Shown: positions 42,626-54,459, counted from the first letter of the stretch. The stretch: 64,000 bases of DNA from Nereocystis luetkeana (GCA_031213475.1 JARUPZ010000002.1:12224951-12288950), one strand, 5' to 3'. Notes: generated from the sequence alone by a model not told the origin. A program made the numbers and translations.

Positions 42626-43133
42626 CGTACGTATATCCCTATCTCCTCGGCTACTTAGATTCTAGACTGTGTATCCATTCTGCAAATACAACTATCTTAT
42701 TTACTGATGGTTGGTCTATACATGGTATACTATAAGCCAAGGTACTCTCATCACATTTGCCTATGAAGTCGGTACTCGTTGGTACTCACGTGTGCTGTCT
42801 GCTTGGAGATAGAAGAAGAGCAGCTTCATTCCTATCGTGCACGCGGAGAATCGGGAAAACCCCTGGCTTTCCATCTAAGGTACGCCTCCCAAGCACTACA
42901 AACACGATCACAATACCTGAACCCAGGAAATTACCGGGCTTTCAGGCTCATTCGAAGCAGTAACATATCACTAGCCCACTCTGATGAGCCGTTTATGCAG
43001 AATTATGGGAAATCCGTGGAAACCCCGATTCCACGAGCTAGTACATGAGTCGAAGGTGCGGCTCCTCATAACCACTCCCACACCTCTGAACGGCAAGGTG
43101 CATAAAAAAGGAGAAAGAAAGGAAGGCCTAGCC

Positions 43134-43231
43134 TTAACCCCTTTAGGACTCTAGTCCCGTTTTGGGGACAGACTACTTATAATTTGAGTGTTTTGTCCCC
43201 ACATATGGGAGTGCGGTGCTAAGAGGGTTAA
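43134..43231. mobile_element. MITE-2 copy with demonstrable TTAA duplication
   Basis: TTAACCCCTTTAGGACTCTA to CTAAGAGGGTTAA. The paralogous segment on the minus strand at 37962 reads GCTTTAAGGGGCAGG with a single TTAA, the pre-insertion state. This fits a piggyBac-type target. Confidence 0.88.
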
Positions 43232-43479
43232 GGAGCAGGAATAAATCGTCAAAGAAAGCCATCGCCATGCCACCCGCAAATGTGGGTAGGGCGAGAAAAT
43301 GTCTACGGAAAAGCGAAATTTTGACACAAAAAACGAGACGGTCCTGTTCCCCAGTAGGTGTTGCCAATGTTATTCAGATCGCCCTCAGCTCTGGAGCGCG
43401 GGGGGGGGTCGGTAGGAGGAGAAGAAAAGTAACACGGACTACGCCGAGGACCACCTAGACCCAGCCCACCACCTCCGGA

Positions 43480-43627
43480 AACATGTCCTGTGCCACAAAT
43501 GAGTGGCCCGATTACTCTTACCAGCCCCGAGGTTTGGCTGTCGCACCTAGTGTCGACCCCCCCCTCGCGCTGTCAGAACACGGCCCGTGCCTCGTCGGGG
43601 GCACCATTCCCCTGGATGACGCCGCTT
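43480..43627 (+). pseudogene. SCATNEWPDY coding remnant
   Basis: ATG at about 43484 opens a frame reading MSCATNEWPDYSYQPRG and continuing to TAA right at the LTR border. The motif is shared with the minus-strand remnant at 37740. The function is unknown; it is part of the LTR element or of an older element it captured. Confidence 0.42.
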
Positions 43628-44116
43628 GTTAAGATCAGAGGTCGGGACGCTTTGTATCCCTGGACAGGTTTGCCTATTAACTCGGTACTCGTTGGTACTC
43701 ACGTGTATTGTTTGCTTAGAGATAGAAGAAGAGCAGCTTTGTTCCTTTCGTGCACGCGGAGACTGAGACCCAAGCTCGTGCCTGACTGGGAAATCCCCTG
43801 GTTTTTCATCCAAGATACTCCTCCCAAATACTACAAATACGATCCCAATATCTGAACCCAGGTAATTTCCGGGCTTTCAGCCTCATTCCAAACAGTAGCG
43901 TAACACGAACGGAAGCACAGCGAAAACAAACAAAAACCACCCTCCAGGCCCAAAGGGCTCTAAAGAAGCATGTGCAGCAGCAGCAGTGTTCATAGTAAGG
44001 ATACTTACATATATTAAACAGAACATAATCTAATTCGTCTGTCATGAGATCGAGGATTTCGTCGAAACCCATTATTCATATTTTTGGACGCTGTGTGTGA
44101 TACTTTGCATAAGGTT

Positions 44117-44852
44117 GTTTCCTATGCGGTTCAGATTTTGAGCTTCAGATTTTGGCCCGATCGCATTTTCGGCTGTGAACTTTGCAAATCGAAACAGTCT
44201 TCTCGTGCGGAAAAATCGAAGATAATGTACGTGCAGAGATTCGAGCAAACGCCGAGACCAACTGCTGTTGTTGTGGTCTGGCACCACGAAGAGACGCGCT
44301 GGGTGCGCTGCCCTACGCGTAGGACCCCAGCGTCCAAGCCAAAGCTGACTGCCTTTGTTTTGGCGGCGAAGAGACGTGCCGAGCGCGCTAGAGTCAACCT
44401 GTCTTGATATTTTGCATTTCACAATGTGACTGACTGCTGCTGCTGCTGTCATCTACGAGTACGTATCCACGGAGAGGTGTGCGCCCACTGCGCTCCTCTT
44501 GGTATCTAGGCCCAAGCCCGTGCCAGCCGACCGTAGTCTGGCCACGGAGAGACGCGCCGCCCTCCGACCGCGCGTCGGGCGCGAAGCAACGTCGGTATAC
44601 AGCTGTGTAACCATCCAACTCATCCATCGTTCTGTTGCTGGTTGCTGTCGCGGATAACACCTTGAATTTAGAGACCATCTCATTTTTCGATTTGAAAATC
44701 TGATGACCCAAGCCGCCTTGGGCCATCGGATGCTCAAACCGAAGAAAATCCGGTCAGATTTTGCATATTTGGACTGCACAACAAGCAGATGCTTTCATTG
44801 TTGAGATCGATAAATACAAATCTGAAGCTCGAAATCGAACCGCACAGGAAAC
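44117..44852. mobile_element. Terminal-inverted-repeat element, 736 bp
   Basis: GTTTCCTATGCGGTTCAGAT with GAGCTTCAGATTT at the left end matches the reverse complement of the right end (CCGCACAGGAAAC) over about 37 bp with few mismatches. The interior carries open frames on both strands without recognisable motifs. It is probably a non-autonomous DNA transposon. Confidence 0.65.
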
Positions 44853-44884
44853 AGGCCCATTTAGCAGCTTAATTATAGTGCTCG

Positions 44885-45011
44885 TATTACGGGGGAGCAT
44901 AGCAACCAGGACAAAATATACGCTTGGTAAAAATCCTGGACTACGTACGTTGGTTTTTATATAGGTTTTTGTGTGTATGATGGGTCCTGATTACTACGGC
45001 ACCCCGTAATA
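44885..45011. mobile_element. MITE-1, diverged 127-bp variant
   Basis: TATTACGGGGGAGCATAGCA to GGCACCCCGTAATA, with a longer, different centre. An older copy or a subfamily. Confidence 0.8.
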
Positions 45012-45284
45012 GTTCGTATAGCGACGAAGTAAACGGCGAGTTTTTGAGTGCGATTTTTTAGGGAAAAAGCCAAAATCAGGTACACCTGTTTCGTATGAGC
45101 CTAAAACGGTTACACACTGAAACCAAGTAAAAAGCACCTTTCACGAGCGGTGTTTTTGGCCTTGAAAATATCACAAACATCATTTTTTTTGCGCTTACGA
45201 ACGTTGAGAGTGTGGACTCCAAAACCTGAATTGTTTTGTGTTGTTTTGTTTCTTTATATACATGGATTTCCCATTCCATTAGCT

Positions 45285-45589
45285 ATATCTCCGCCCTTCT
45301 TTTCTCTCTCCTTCCTCGTCGTAGCTCAGATTCGGGGTCACAAAGCAGGCTCTTCTCCCGCCTCCCCACCACAATTCTTGCCTTGCACTTTTATCGCGAC
45401 AAGACTCCAGCCCTTTCTTTCCTCGACGACTCGCATAGAATCGCGCCCACCCACGCTACTAGGCGCTCTCAGCGGTTGATTCCGAAAAAAAATAAACTCA
45501 AAAGCTCGGCCCGCGTGGGATTGGAACTGCAGTACCAATTATTAGAGGCATTCGAGGGTGCCACTAGCCCACCGGGGCGACCGACTACA
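45285..45589 (-). mobile_element. SINE-A, old diverged copy
   Basis: Antisense order: CTCAGATTCGGGGTCAC, TTTATCGCGA, TCGACGACTCGCATAGAAT, GGGATTGGAACTG (decayed B box), CACCGGGGCGACCG. It directly abuts the T-run of the following SINE-B. Confidence 0.8.
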
Positions 45590-45923
45590 TTTTTTGTTTT
45601 GTTTTTCAATCATCAGTTTCACTTTCCAGCTTAACTCGTGGGAGGTTTCACCCTCAGCGATCTTCTGGACAAGCCGTCGTCACAGGTGTCGTCCCTGCTA
45701 CCCCCGGTACGTGCCTTCATTTTTATCGCGCATAGGGTTCAGCATTCCCACTGCTCGTCGATTTCCATCAAATGTTGCTAACTCACGCTCTCGCGCTTTC
45801 CGCTAATCATTTTTTAATGAAAAAAAAAGTCGTCACGATCGTCTGCACTCGGTGAGACTTGAACCCACGAAATTGATCGTAGTAGGCACGCGGAACACCT
45901 ACCAAGCCACCGGGGACGCCGGC
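45590..45923 (-). mobile_element. SINE-B, full length
   Basis: CATCAGTTTCACTTTCCAGC, GAGGTTTCACCCTCAGCGAT, AGGGTTCAGCATTCCCACTG, GAGACTTGAACCCACG, CACCGGGGACGCCGGC. Confidence 0.9.
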
Positions 45924-45964
45924 GATACTAAAGTACCACGGGCTCCACTTGGACCTGCAGAGGA

Positions 45965-46900
45965 TCATGTCATAAGGATTACCCTGGGCTGGGTAATCGA
46001 CCGACCTTTCACCCCTATAGCTCAGTAGACAACATGTAGTAGAGCCCGAGGATAGAGGTAAAGAGGTGGGATGCAGTAACTGGCTCGGAAGGCAGCTTCT
46101 CTTGTTTAGGAGACTTAGTTCATTTGTTGTCGTGTTATTACCCTTTATGATGAGAGAAAAGGGGGCAGTTTGAGAGTGATTCGATTGGGGCTTGAGTCGA
46201 GGTACCAAGCCCACTCTGCTCCCTTCCACTAACGCGTTAGACGGGAAAAACGTACTTGCCCGAGGAACTTTCCTCGGACACTGGTATACTCGTCTCCCAT
46301 CGGTGATATTAACCAAAGGAGTAGCCAAACCCTGGGATACTTCTGTAGTCTACTAAAACTCAATATCCCGGGCCATCCTGTCTTTAAGGACGGTCTGCCC
46401 TGGGAACAGTCCTAGCGTCCTTACGAAAGTCTTAATACTCCTGACTGTCTTATGTACGGAGAGAAACTTCAGAGCCCCAGGAATACGCTCAGGGCAGTCA
46501 GTATTCAGGGCTTTGATACTACGGGCTATCTCATAACCTCTTCTATATCCCGATACTATGTCATATCACATTAGCCCACCCTGGATAGTCATACATGCAT
46601 ACCACACGACAACCGATGGATGATATCGGGGTTCATCCGAAAAAAAACGGGAAGGGAGGTCGAAGATGCGGCTATTCGAAACAACGAAATGAGGCTAAGA
46701 TTTCCCCACACCTCGTAGTGGGTCCTATAATAGGTGTCACGGACAGTGTTATTGTCAGAAACTCCCGCCGAAAGAGGGGCCACACAGAAAAGGACAGGAG
46801 CCGAAATGAAGGCAACAACAAACTCTAGGATCAACACAAAAGAAGGATTCACAAATAACAGACAAAACGGAAAAATGGGAACGAAACAAAAAATGGGAAC
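45965..46900. repeat. Repeats E (tail) and G, second copy
   Basis: 45965-46035 matches the end of repeat E (GGGCTGGGTAATCGA, ATAGCTCAGTAG). 46030-46880 is the relative of 26240-27065. Short frames (46595-46828) are conserved remnants at most. Confidence 0.62.
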
Positions 46901-46904
46901 GGAC

Positions 46905-47335
46905 GGGTTTTTTTAGAAAGCAAACCAATTGTGTACAACTCCAAGAAAAAAAGTTGACAGTCCTGTGGGGCTGTACAGCAGCCTTCGAATGAGCTGTCGC
47001 TCAGGCTGGAAGTCCTCGGCATCGCCGCGGTAGCCAGCATCTAGAGAAATCACAATAGAGCCAGCGTATATCGCTTTTTGCGCCCACCCGAAGGCACGAG
47101 ATGGAGCATGACCGTTCTGACGAGCTCCTCTCACAGGGCTGGCCAAGGGGTTTCGCAGGATCATTTTGGTTCTCTGATACACCACATGGTTCTGGAGATA
47201 CGGCTTGGTTCTCATTTTAGGCTTCGTTCCCATTTTTCAGATTTGTCTGTTAAATCCGAAATAGAGTGAACGGAGACACCAATAACACAGCAGTCACATT
47301 CGACGTCGTCGAGGACACGGGTTCCAATCTCGCGT
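46905..47335. other. No gene recognised
   Basis: Low-motif sequence between repeats G and E. Confidence 0.4.
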
Positions 47336-47585
47336 TGAACGTTTCTTTTACACAAACGCTTGCGCGTGCATCCCTGAACACTGAACACATACATCTCCCT
47401 GGTTCCCCAGGCATTGGAACAAAGCGGTTTGGTCAGCGTACGGCCGTATGCGGTACCAACGCCCCAATGATCCCGCCGTTCAAAGGGGGGGGCAGTGTTA
47501 CAAGGATTACTAGCCTGGGCTGGGTAATCGATCGATCTTTTACCCCTGTAGCTCGGTAGGTAACACCTTCACAGTCACCAGGCTT
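47336..47585. repeat. Dispersed repeat E
   Basis: Shares ACGTTTCTTTT, CCCTGGTTCCC, ACGGCCGT, CGCCCCAA, TCCCGCCGTTCA, GGTAATCGATCGATCTTT and TAGCTCGGTAGGT with 57349-57600 and 45965-46035. TAGCTCGGTAGG resembles a tRNA D-arm/A box, but no B box follows. Confidence 0.62.
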
Positions 47586-47589
47586 CGTT

Positions 47590-48235
47590 TGTTTCACAAC
47601 GGCGGGCGCGCCAAGAGAATTTTTCTGGCGATTCCCCCCCGTTGCCAGCTATGAAGCCTCTCGATCATCCTTGCGGAACCGCCTGCTCGGCATGAAATTT
47701 TGCCGTACCAAACCTGATACCTCCTCGACGCGGGGTGGGGCAGACGAGCTCGCGTCTGTGTCCATGGTGCTGTAATATGACTCCTGTGACCATAGAAAAC
47801 AACGGAGTACACATCATAACAACTACCAGGAAAAGCACATCATACACCTCAGAGAAGAAAAGTGAAATCAGCGTTCGTTTGTATGCCTAAATACGCACGT
47901 ACGGGGACGTACGGACTTACACATGGAGTTAATACGCAAGAATTGCAACCGAGGGACCGGGAACACATACGCAGAGAAAAGACAGTGTACACATGGTCTC
48001 TATGATTGGCTGAAAATCAGAAAAACACTTGAAAGCTAGACAAATTACAGTAGAAAAATCCAGGTGTGCCAGGCCAGTTTCAATCCAGAAACAGGCACGA
48101 CATGAGACTGGCCAATGGCAGGGCTCCTGGCGTGTACTTTCTACTTGTTTTTAGACCATACCTGACTTTGGTCCAGAATGGACCAGGTATACCAGGTACC
48201 TGATTTTGGCATTTTTTTTTTTTTCTAAGCGTATA
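47590..48235. other. No gene recognised
   Basis: Unique-looking sequence with short frames only. Confidence 0.4.
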
Positions 48236-48239
48236 TACA

Positions 48240-49090
48240 GCTGGTTGGGGGTAAGGGTTACTCCGGAGGACAGGAGTGGGACTGGATGAGGTACCTTGAG
48301 GAGGACCTCAAGGAGTGCGGCATCAAGCTCGAAGGGTGGCGCGAGGCAGCACAGAAAGCCGGCAGATGGTTCCGACGGGTCGAGGAAGGGGCGGAGGCCT
48401 TCATGCGGAAATGGCATACAGATGAGAAGGAGGCATCGGCAGAACGGCATAGAATAGCTGCAACCACGACCACAGCCGTTGACGCCAACGCGAGTGTGCA
48501 GAATGGCAGGGAAGAGGGGGGGGGCGAAAGGGCGACGAGGGGGAATGGCGGGGGGGGGGAGGGGAGGCAGTCTGCCCAACAGACTGAAGCCTGGGTATGG
48601 CCATCATCGTCATGATGCACTCCTTTCTTTGGGACCCAAGTAACTAGCATGGTGCCATCTGGGCAACTTTGCGTGTCTGTATGCTCCAGTGCCTGCCTTT
48701 GGTATTTTCTTTCCCCCCCGCCCGTGATTATCGCTTTTTTGTCCCTTCTTTTTTTTCATTTTTCTTTCATTCCCGTTTGTACCTCTTTGTGTCTTTGTTA
48801 GTATGGTCCGTTTTGCCTTTTTTTTTGCGTTTTGCTATCTGCGTCTGTTTTAGTTTTGTTTTTGTTTTTGTTTTGCTTAGCTTCATCTTCTTTTTTTAGG
48901 TTTTTGTCTGCTATTAATAGTCTCCTTTTTGCTTCCCTGGTGTCCGCAGTGGTGGAGTGCGTATGCTTGTTTTTTTTTTGTTTTTTTTGCCTCTGTTTTT
49001 ACTTGAGGTATTTCTTCCATTCCAGAGTTATTGGAGCCTGTCCTGCGACCACGGACTGCATTGAATTGTGAGTTAATGTGAGGACAACAG
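48240..49090 (+). mobile_element. LINE-2 copy with RT-ORF C-terminal remnant
   Basis: The plus frame 48286-48615 reads YLEEDLKECGIKLEGWREA, GRWFRRVEEGAEAFMRKWH and then a Gly/Arg-rich tail. The 3' region runs through CATCATGATGCACTCC, a T-rich block, CTATTAATAG (48911) and GTTAATGTGAGGACAACAGC. Catalytic domains are absent (5'-truncated). Confidence 0.75.
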
Positions 49091-49224
49091 CGAGAACCCT
49101 CTTTTTCATCAAGCGTCTATATCAGGACAAAGAGCTTGCAAGCAAGGACAAGTAGGAAGCATCATCATCGTGCCCCCGCCCGCGTGTCCCGCAGCTATTA
49201 ATAGCTCCCTACTCGTTCGTTCTT

Positions 49225-49305
49225 GCACTTCGGGCGCATTTCCTCCTCCTCCTCGTCCTCCTCCCCCTCCTCGCCCTCCTCCTCCTCCTCTTACTCTTAC
49301 TCTTG

Positions 49306-49362
<57 letters not shown>

Positions 49363-49372
49363 TTACTACTGC
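49225..49372. repeat. (CTC)n/(CTA)n microsatellites
   Basis: CTC-rich run about 49243-49292, then ACT/CTA run about 49306-49372. Homopolymer frames here are artefacts. Confidence 0.9.
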
Positions 49373-49678
49373 ATATTGACCCGTAGCAAAGCAACCCGTG
49401 CTACTTTTCATGAGGCCGATGCAGGGGACGGACGTCATCATCCATTAATTTCGACGCTTTTTCCCCCTCTCAAAAGTCTCCAAGGCCAAAGAATGGGGAT
49501 ATAGAAAGCTACGCACGCGTAACGATTCAACTAACTGACGAAGTAACTGGTTATTGCTGCTGCTGCTGCTGCTGCGGCTGTGCGTATTTCTTCTTGGCGA
49601 GGGAAGGTGCCAGTATATACACATTCAACAGTTTTATTTAGCGAAAATATCTTTTGCTGGCGGGGGGAATGGGGGGTG

Positions 49679-49775
49679 TTAACCCTTTTAGGACCCCAGT
49701 CCCGTTTTGGGGACAAATCACTTGAAATTAGACTGGTTTGCCCCCAAATCGGGACTGCGGTGCTAAAGGTGTTAA
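49679..49775. mobile_element. MITE-2 copy
   Basis: TTAACCCTTTTAGGACCCCA to GGGACTGCGGTGCTAAAGGTG then TTAA. Both TTAA ends are present. Confidence 0.88.
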
Positions 49776-49915
49776 GTTTAAAGGGCAGTACTGCTTCGTA
49801 TGCAGGTACAGGTACGAGTAGTGCTTCTGGTGCTGCTCTCGTCACTCACACAAGGTGCTTGAACGTTATCATTCTTGTATTACTAATGTTACCACGTGTT
49901 GATATTAATAGTAAC

Positions 49916-49993
49916 ATGGAAGATAACACCCCCCCGGAGACGAAAGCCCAAGCTGAAGTTCTCGATGACTGGGCAGAGCGCAAACGCCGAAAG
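49916..49993 (+). CDS. Candidate first exon, unknown protein
   Basis: ATG opens MEDNTPPETKAQAEVLDD followed by WAERKRRK, then GTGCGTCTA, a plausible donor in phase 0. Composition reads like protein, but no partner exon was found and the frame also stays open past the donor to about 50137. A near-palindrome (GGAAAGATCTCG with its inverse, about 50003-50030) follows. Confidence 0.22.
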
Positions 49994-50643
49994 GTGCGTC
50001 TATGGAAAGATCTCGTCGAGATCTTTCCGACGCCTCCATGTTCGTTGAGTGTGCCCCACTTGGTTTGGAGAACATCGGCTCGGAAACGCATCCCCTTCCA
50101 GGGCGAAGGGTATGTTATCCTGCGTGTTTTACAATGATGATACGATACGTAGGTCCAAAAAAATCTCTGAAGTCTCTGTGCAGGGCGAAGGACGCAACAT
50201 CTGAAGCATTGTCGGCCTTGCCGATTGGCTGTGCGTGTGGCATCGTGCGCCACATACGAAGTGGCTTAGTAGTAGTACCTACGCCCGCTCACCTTTACGA
50301 CGTACACCAAGTCTCACACTCGCGCAGTGCTTTGTCTACCATATTGGGACGATCCACGCCATGGCGTGACCATGCAAGCGTCTTCTTGGTCAAGTTTGAG
50401 GGACTGTCAGCGTGTCTACAATCTTTGTCTGTATCGATCACCAACCCTATGAAATCAGAAGTCGAATGCAATTATTTACCATACGAGTATATAAAATCTT
50501 TCGATGTTCGACTTATTTACTTTAAAATATCAAATCATGTTGCTATATGCGCTTTCCCATTCGCAGTGTCGGTGGTCGGTGGCAACAAATGGAAATGATT
50601 CCCATTGGTTGGTAGCGATGACAATCGCTCAATCGCTCGCGTT

Positions 50644-50932
50644 TTAGAACGGAGTTCCAAAAGAGAGTTGAGCGGACGTCCAGGCCCATATATCGGGGTT
50701 AGGGGTTTTTAAGATTCGCTCAGACCGCACAACGAAAGCCACAGCAGAAGCGAAGGTGGTAGGTACCATCAAAGGTCCGCGCTCGCCAGGGTATCGGTAC
50801 TCAAGGCTTTCTGTGGGGAAGATAGCCCAAGCAGGGTCACGGAACAACAAGATTTCGCACTCCTCGAGGTCGAAGTTGGAGGGTATTAGTGGAGGAGAGG
50901 CGAGAGCAAGTCCGAGTTCTCGCGCGTCGTCG
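50644..50932 (-). CDS. Candidate terminal exon, unknown protein
   Basis: After a pyrimidine-rich stretch ending CCCTGCTGGCAG, the minus strand reads DDARELGLALASPPLIP, FDLEECEILLFRDPAWAIFP, YPGERGPLMVPTTFASA and ends at TAA (50646-50644). The amino-acid mix and the acceptor context suggest a real exon in phase 2. No family was recognised. It may belong with the exon near 52412-52670. Confidence 0.42.
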
Positions 50933-50970
50933 CTGCCAGCAGGGATGGTACAGCCAAAGAGGTTGGTTTA

Positions 50971-52400
50971 TACGTAAAACCGCGTTTAGTCCCCATCCGT
51001 GTCCCCCGAAGCAAAGCGATGTGCATTGGCACGCGTGGCGGGCGAGTTGACTTGACGCCGTACACAGTAGCCCATCGTCCCGTCCCTTCTCCACGCCCTC
51101 GTTCGCGTGTGGTCGGGTCCCAGGCGACGAGCGAGCTCTGTCGAACGGTTTATCGTTTCCCGACCTTCCCCGTTCCCCGAAGCCGAAGCGTATTCCGCCA
51201 GCAGTATCGAAGTATACTGAGTTTGTTATAGTGTAAGCATAAGATCCGGTTTGATGATGACTTGTAGAGACGTTTGTTCTGCCTTATTGTGGTACCAGGG
51301 GGTACCTATCTCATGCCTGGAACCGTATTGTGTATGATATGAATACGAGTACGGCAACAGCAGTACACTCTGTTTCATTTTCTTCCCATGAAGTGGTGGA
51401 ACTACGGTACGAGTACTATTAATACTATTAATATGAATACCTGGTATTAGATACCAGGGTATTAATAACGTGGTTGTTCTATGTACGGAAGACTACATAC
51501 GCACCCTCGCGTTGTTGTCGTTGCCTCCTCTGTTGCTTCACATAACGGCGTCACGGAAGTTGTTCACGAACCATCGCGGCGGAGGAAGGCGGGCAGGCAG
51601 GCAGGCGCCCCTGAACGCAAAAACAAGCCGAGCTCACGGCGCCTGCATGGCCACAGCAGTAGGCAGCCGCCATCCCCCGCTTGCTATTTTGTACTCGTAC
51701 GTACTGCTCTGTACCTTGGTACACAGCAGTAGTACAAGGTATCGTAGCGCTTTTCCGTTTCCCTTTGAGTATATTATTGCCTCCACCAGACAACCAGGAA
51801 ACGTGCGGTTTCTCTCTGTACTCTGTACGCTATCGAAAATTCGTCCGATCACTGCCACCCCGTCTCCTTTCCTGGACGGACCTCGCCCATTTGTTTCTAC
51901 TGAGAGTGTCCGCTGTTTACGTACAACAGTAGTGACCTCTCTACATGGTGTATCATCCTCATCATCATCGTAGTGCCGGTGTGCACCAGCCAACAAAATC
52001 GGCACGATTCGTAGCGGCAACCGGCACTGCTCCCTCCGCCCACTCCCACGCTTGCTGGCAAAGATGTCAGGGGACGGTCAGTCACGGGAAAAGGTGCATC
52101 GGTCAAGGGTGTTAATCCGAGTGTTCCACACTCAAACCCAGTAGTTTGGCGTCCGTCAAGATAAATAAACGGGAAAATGCCGTCCGTCAAGGGGTTAAAG
52201 TGCCGTCTCCTGACATACTTGCTGACGGGTGAATCCCAATCTCTCAGTGTGCCAAGCGATTCCACCGGCGCTACAGCAGTATACGCGGGCAACCGGCACG
52301 ACTCGACCGGCACTATAAGAGGGACCACTTCGTACTCTGCTGTAACGCGAAGAACACACACCACACCACCTACGTGTCACATTGTTTGTCTACACCTACG
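50971..52400. other. No gene recognised
   Basis: It would be an intron if the minus-strand exon candidates on either side belong together. Contains many TACC(A/T)GGTA and ACAGCAGTA words and a repeated CCGTCCGTCAAG motif (52148-52195). Confidence 0.4.
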
Positions 52401-52411
52401 AGTATAATTAT

Positions 52412-52670
52412 TGATTATTGTTGTTTACCACAGGCCGCCATATGTATACCGGGGGGGTAGTGCCGCACGTAAGTGACTCCTAGCTTATGGTTTGCTTGTA
52501 CCATCAAAGTATCTCCCAGCTCATTGGCTAGCAGCTCATGTTTCATCATCACAGCACACACGGACGGAGGAAACACAACTGCTGTTGTGAGCATCTTCCC
52601 TCGATCGCCATACTTGTACAAACTGACGGAATCCGCGAGGTACGCGCAGAAGTCCGAAGTCCGAATGTCA
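52412..52670 (-). CDS. Candidate internal exon, unknown protein
   Basis: The minus strand reads DIRTSDFCAYLADSVSLYKY, GDRGKMLTTAVVFPPSVCAV, MMKHELLANELGDTLMVQAN and HKLGVTYVRHYPPG in one frame across about 80 codons. The codon pattern and varied residues look coding. The exact borders are unsure: possible donors are GTGCGG after GVTY or GTATAC further on, and the frame upstream closes at a TGA near 52700. No family was recognised. Confidence 0.48.
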
Positions 52671-53335
52671 CCAGCTTGGCCTCGTATGCGCGTATGACAT
52701 CATGTGATATCGTATACCGGTATCTGGTGCGTACGTACTGCTGCTGTAGTATCGTGTACCTGGTACAACCGTGTAGGCGCCTTGAGGTACCAGGTGCTGT
52801 GCGATGTGCTGTCATCTGCCAGCTTCTATAAACCCAAGGGCCGCAAGCATTCTCGTTTCACCCAGCAGGTACAATTGCTTGTAGATACCAGGTACTTCCG
52901 TAGCACGCTTACCTGGTACTTCGAATGATACGCATCTGATGATCTGTTGCTAGGAATCGTGTAGACTACGTGCTGTAGTATTCCTGTTAAATATTAGCGG
53001 TACCTCTCTATTTGGGCCATGGAAAACGGTTGTTTACAGCTGAACTATAAGCGACTCGCATAGATAACAAGCCGAGTAGCCTCGTACATCTGATCTTATA
53101 ATACCGTAATAATGGAGCAAAATAATGGGAGCAAACGCCCCCGGCGAAAACGGGCAGAATCCGCTGAGAACGTTGTTGCCAACACAACAATGCGAAAACA
53201 CGCCCCGGCCGCACAGTAAACGCCCTCGATGTCATTTTTGCGGGTAAACGCCGCGCGGTCAAGCCGGCCAGTCATTCGAGTGTGGGAGACCGATGGAGCT
53301 GTTTCCGAAATAGGCAAATGCGTGTTTTACATAAG

Positions 53336-53557
53336 AACCCTTCTAGCACCGCACTCCCATATGTGGGGACAAAACACTCCAATACCGTAGCGGGAAGGGG
53401 GGAGAAGAGCCTGCTGTGTGACCCCGGATCTGAGTTACGAGTTGGAAGGATAGAGAGAAGAAGATGTGCGAAGATAATGAATGGGATGAGAAAAAAAAAC
53501 AAAAAAAAACATACCTGGTATGTAGTTTGTCCCCAAAACGGGACTGGGGTTCTATGT
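53336..53557. mobile_element. MITE-2 copy split by SINE-A fragment
   Basis: Left arm TAGCACCGCACTCCCATATG and right arm TTTGTCCCCAAAACGGGACT flank the SINE piece. A TACCTGGTA word marks the right junction. Confidence 0.8.
53384..53512 (+). mobile_element. SINE-A, strongly 5'-truncated, nested in MITE-2
   Basis: TACCGTAGCGGGAAGGGGGG through GTGCGAAGATAATGAATGGG to an A-rich tail. Confidence 0.88.
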
Positions 53558-54459
53558 GGGGGGGTACATGCTTTGCGGAATAACAGCGTAAAACAGATAA
53601 GGGTCAGACGCGGATAGAGAACCCAACATGTTTTGGACGTGTGCTGGATTTAAAACGTAATTATCACTCAGCCAGTCGAACGAGAACCATGCTAGCATGC
53701 ATTGGGGTGTGGCGTTTACAAACAGCTCGTGCTGGTGTGTATCCTGATGGACCCGCGCTCTACCACCTGAGCAACAGGCGCGGGAACCGGGGCCGGCGTG
53801 CCCTCCCTCGTGGGCGCCGCTTCACCAGGGCGACGCCAGCTCCCCCAACTACTTTGATCGATCATCAGTGCTTTCATCGGGGATGAGTGCCTTGTCGTTG
53901 CTGCTGGGTTGCGACACGAGAACACCTGCTGTTGGCTTGCTGTTGCTGTGTGCGTGTGAGAGGTGTAAGTTTTTTTCCCCTCGATTTTGTTGCATCACGC
54001 GTGTGAGAGGAGTGTTATTTTTTTCCTGTTTTTTTCGTACCGCCACGGTGGGCCAAAACGCCGAGATACATATGTTTTCATAAAACGCGACAAGCAGTAC
54101 CGCAGTAAACGCTCGGGGGCGTCTTTTTACACCCGCAAAATCATACCAGGTACAGCAGTAGCTACCCGGGGGGCGTTAACTCGCATTATTACGGTAAATC
54201 ATACCTGGTACACAGCATTAGTACAGGGCACCTACAGTGTCTATGTACTCGTATACGTACACGAAAGACAACGGCAAACCAAGAAGAGCCGGGCTGTGCT
54301 TGACAGAAAAGTAAGATACTCGGGAGTCGTTGCTCTTGCAGTTGGAGCATGTAAGAACGCATCCATTTTCAAGCAAGAAATCCAGCCTGGACGAGCATCC
54401 CCTGTCTCTCACATGGCACCTACTGTGTGGTAAACTCACACGTGTTTTTTGTTGTTCTT

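Larger units (their letters stand above)
42189..43905 (-). mobile_element. Second LTR element, rearranged
   Basis: Minus orientation: LTR 43628-43905, internal 42971-43627, and a second LTR 42750-42970 whose outer about 45 nt appear at 42189-42236 beyond an insertion. The internal part contains a MITE-2. It lacks the 37226-type ORF region and the recognisable tRNA-Ser complement of the 36862 element. Confidence 0.62.

Noticed and set aside
47545-47580. tRNA-like A box TAGCTCGGTAGG in repeat E
   Set aside because: No B box at the expected distance, so a tRNA or SINE call is not justified.
50002-50598. 198-residue plus-strand ORF
   Set aside because: It opens at a weak start, overlaps a palindrome and a competing minus-strand frame, and shows no motif or splice support.
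53735-53800. tRNA-like D-arm (minus strand GCTCAGGTGGTAGAGC)
   Set aside because: No matching anticodon stem, T-arm or acceptor pairing follows, so a tRNA gene cannot be supported.
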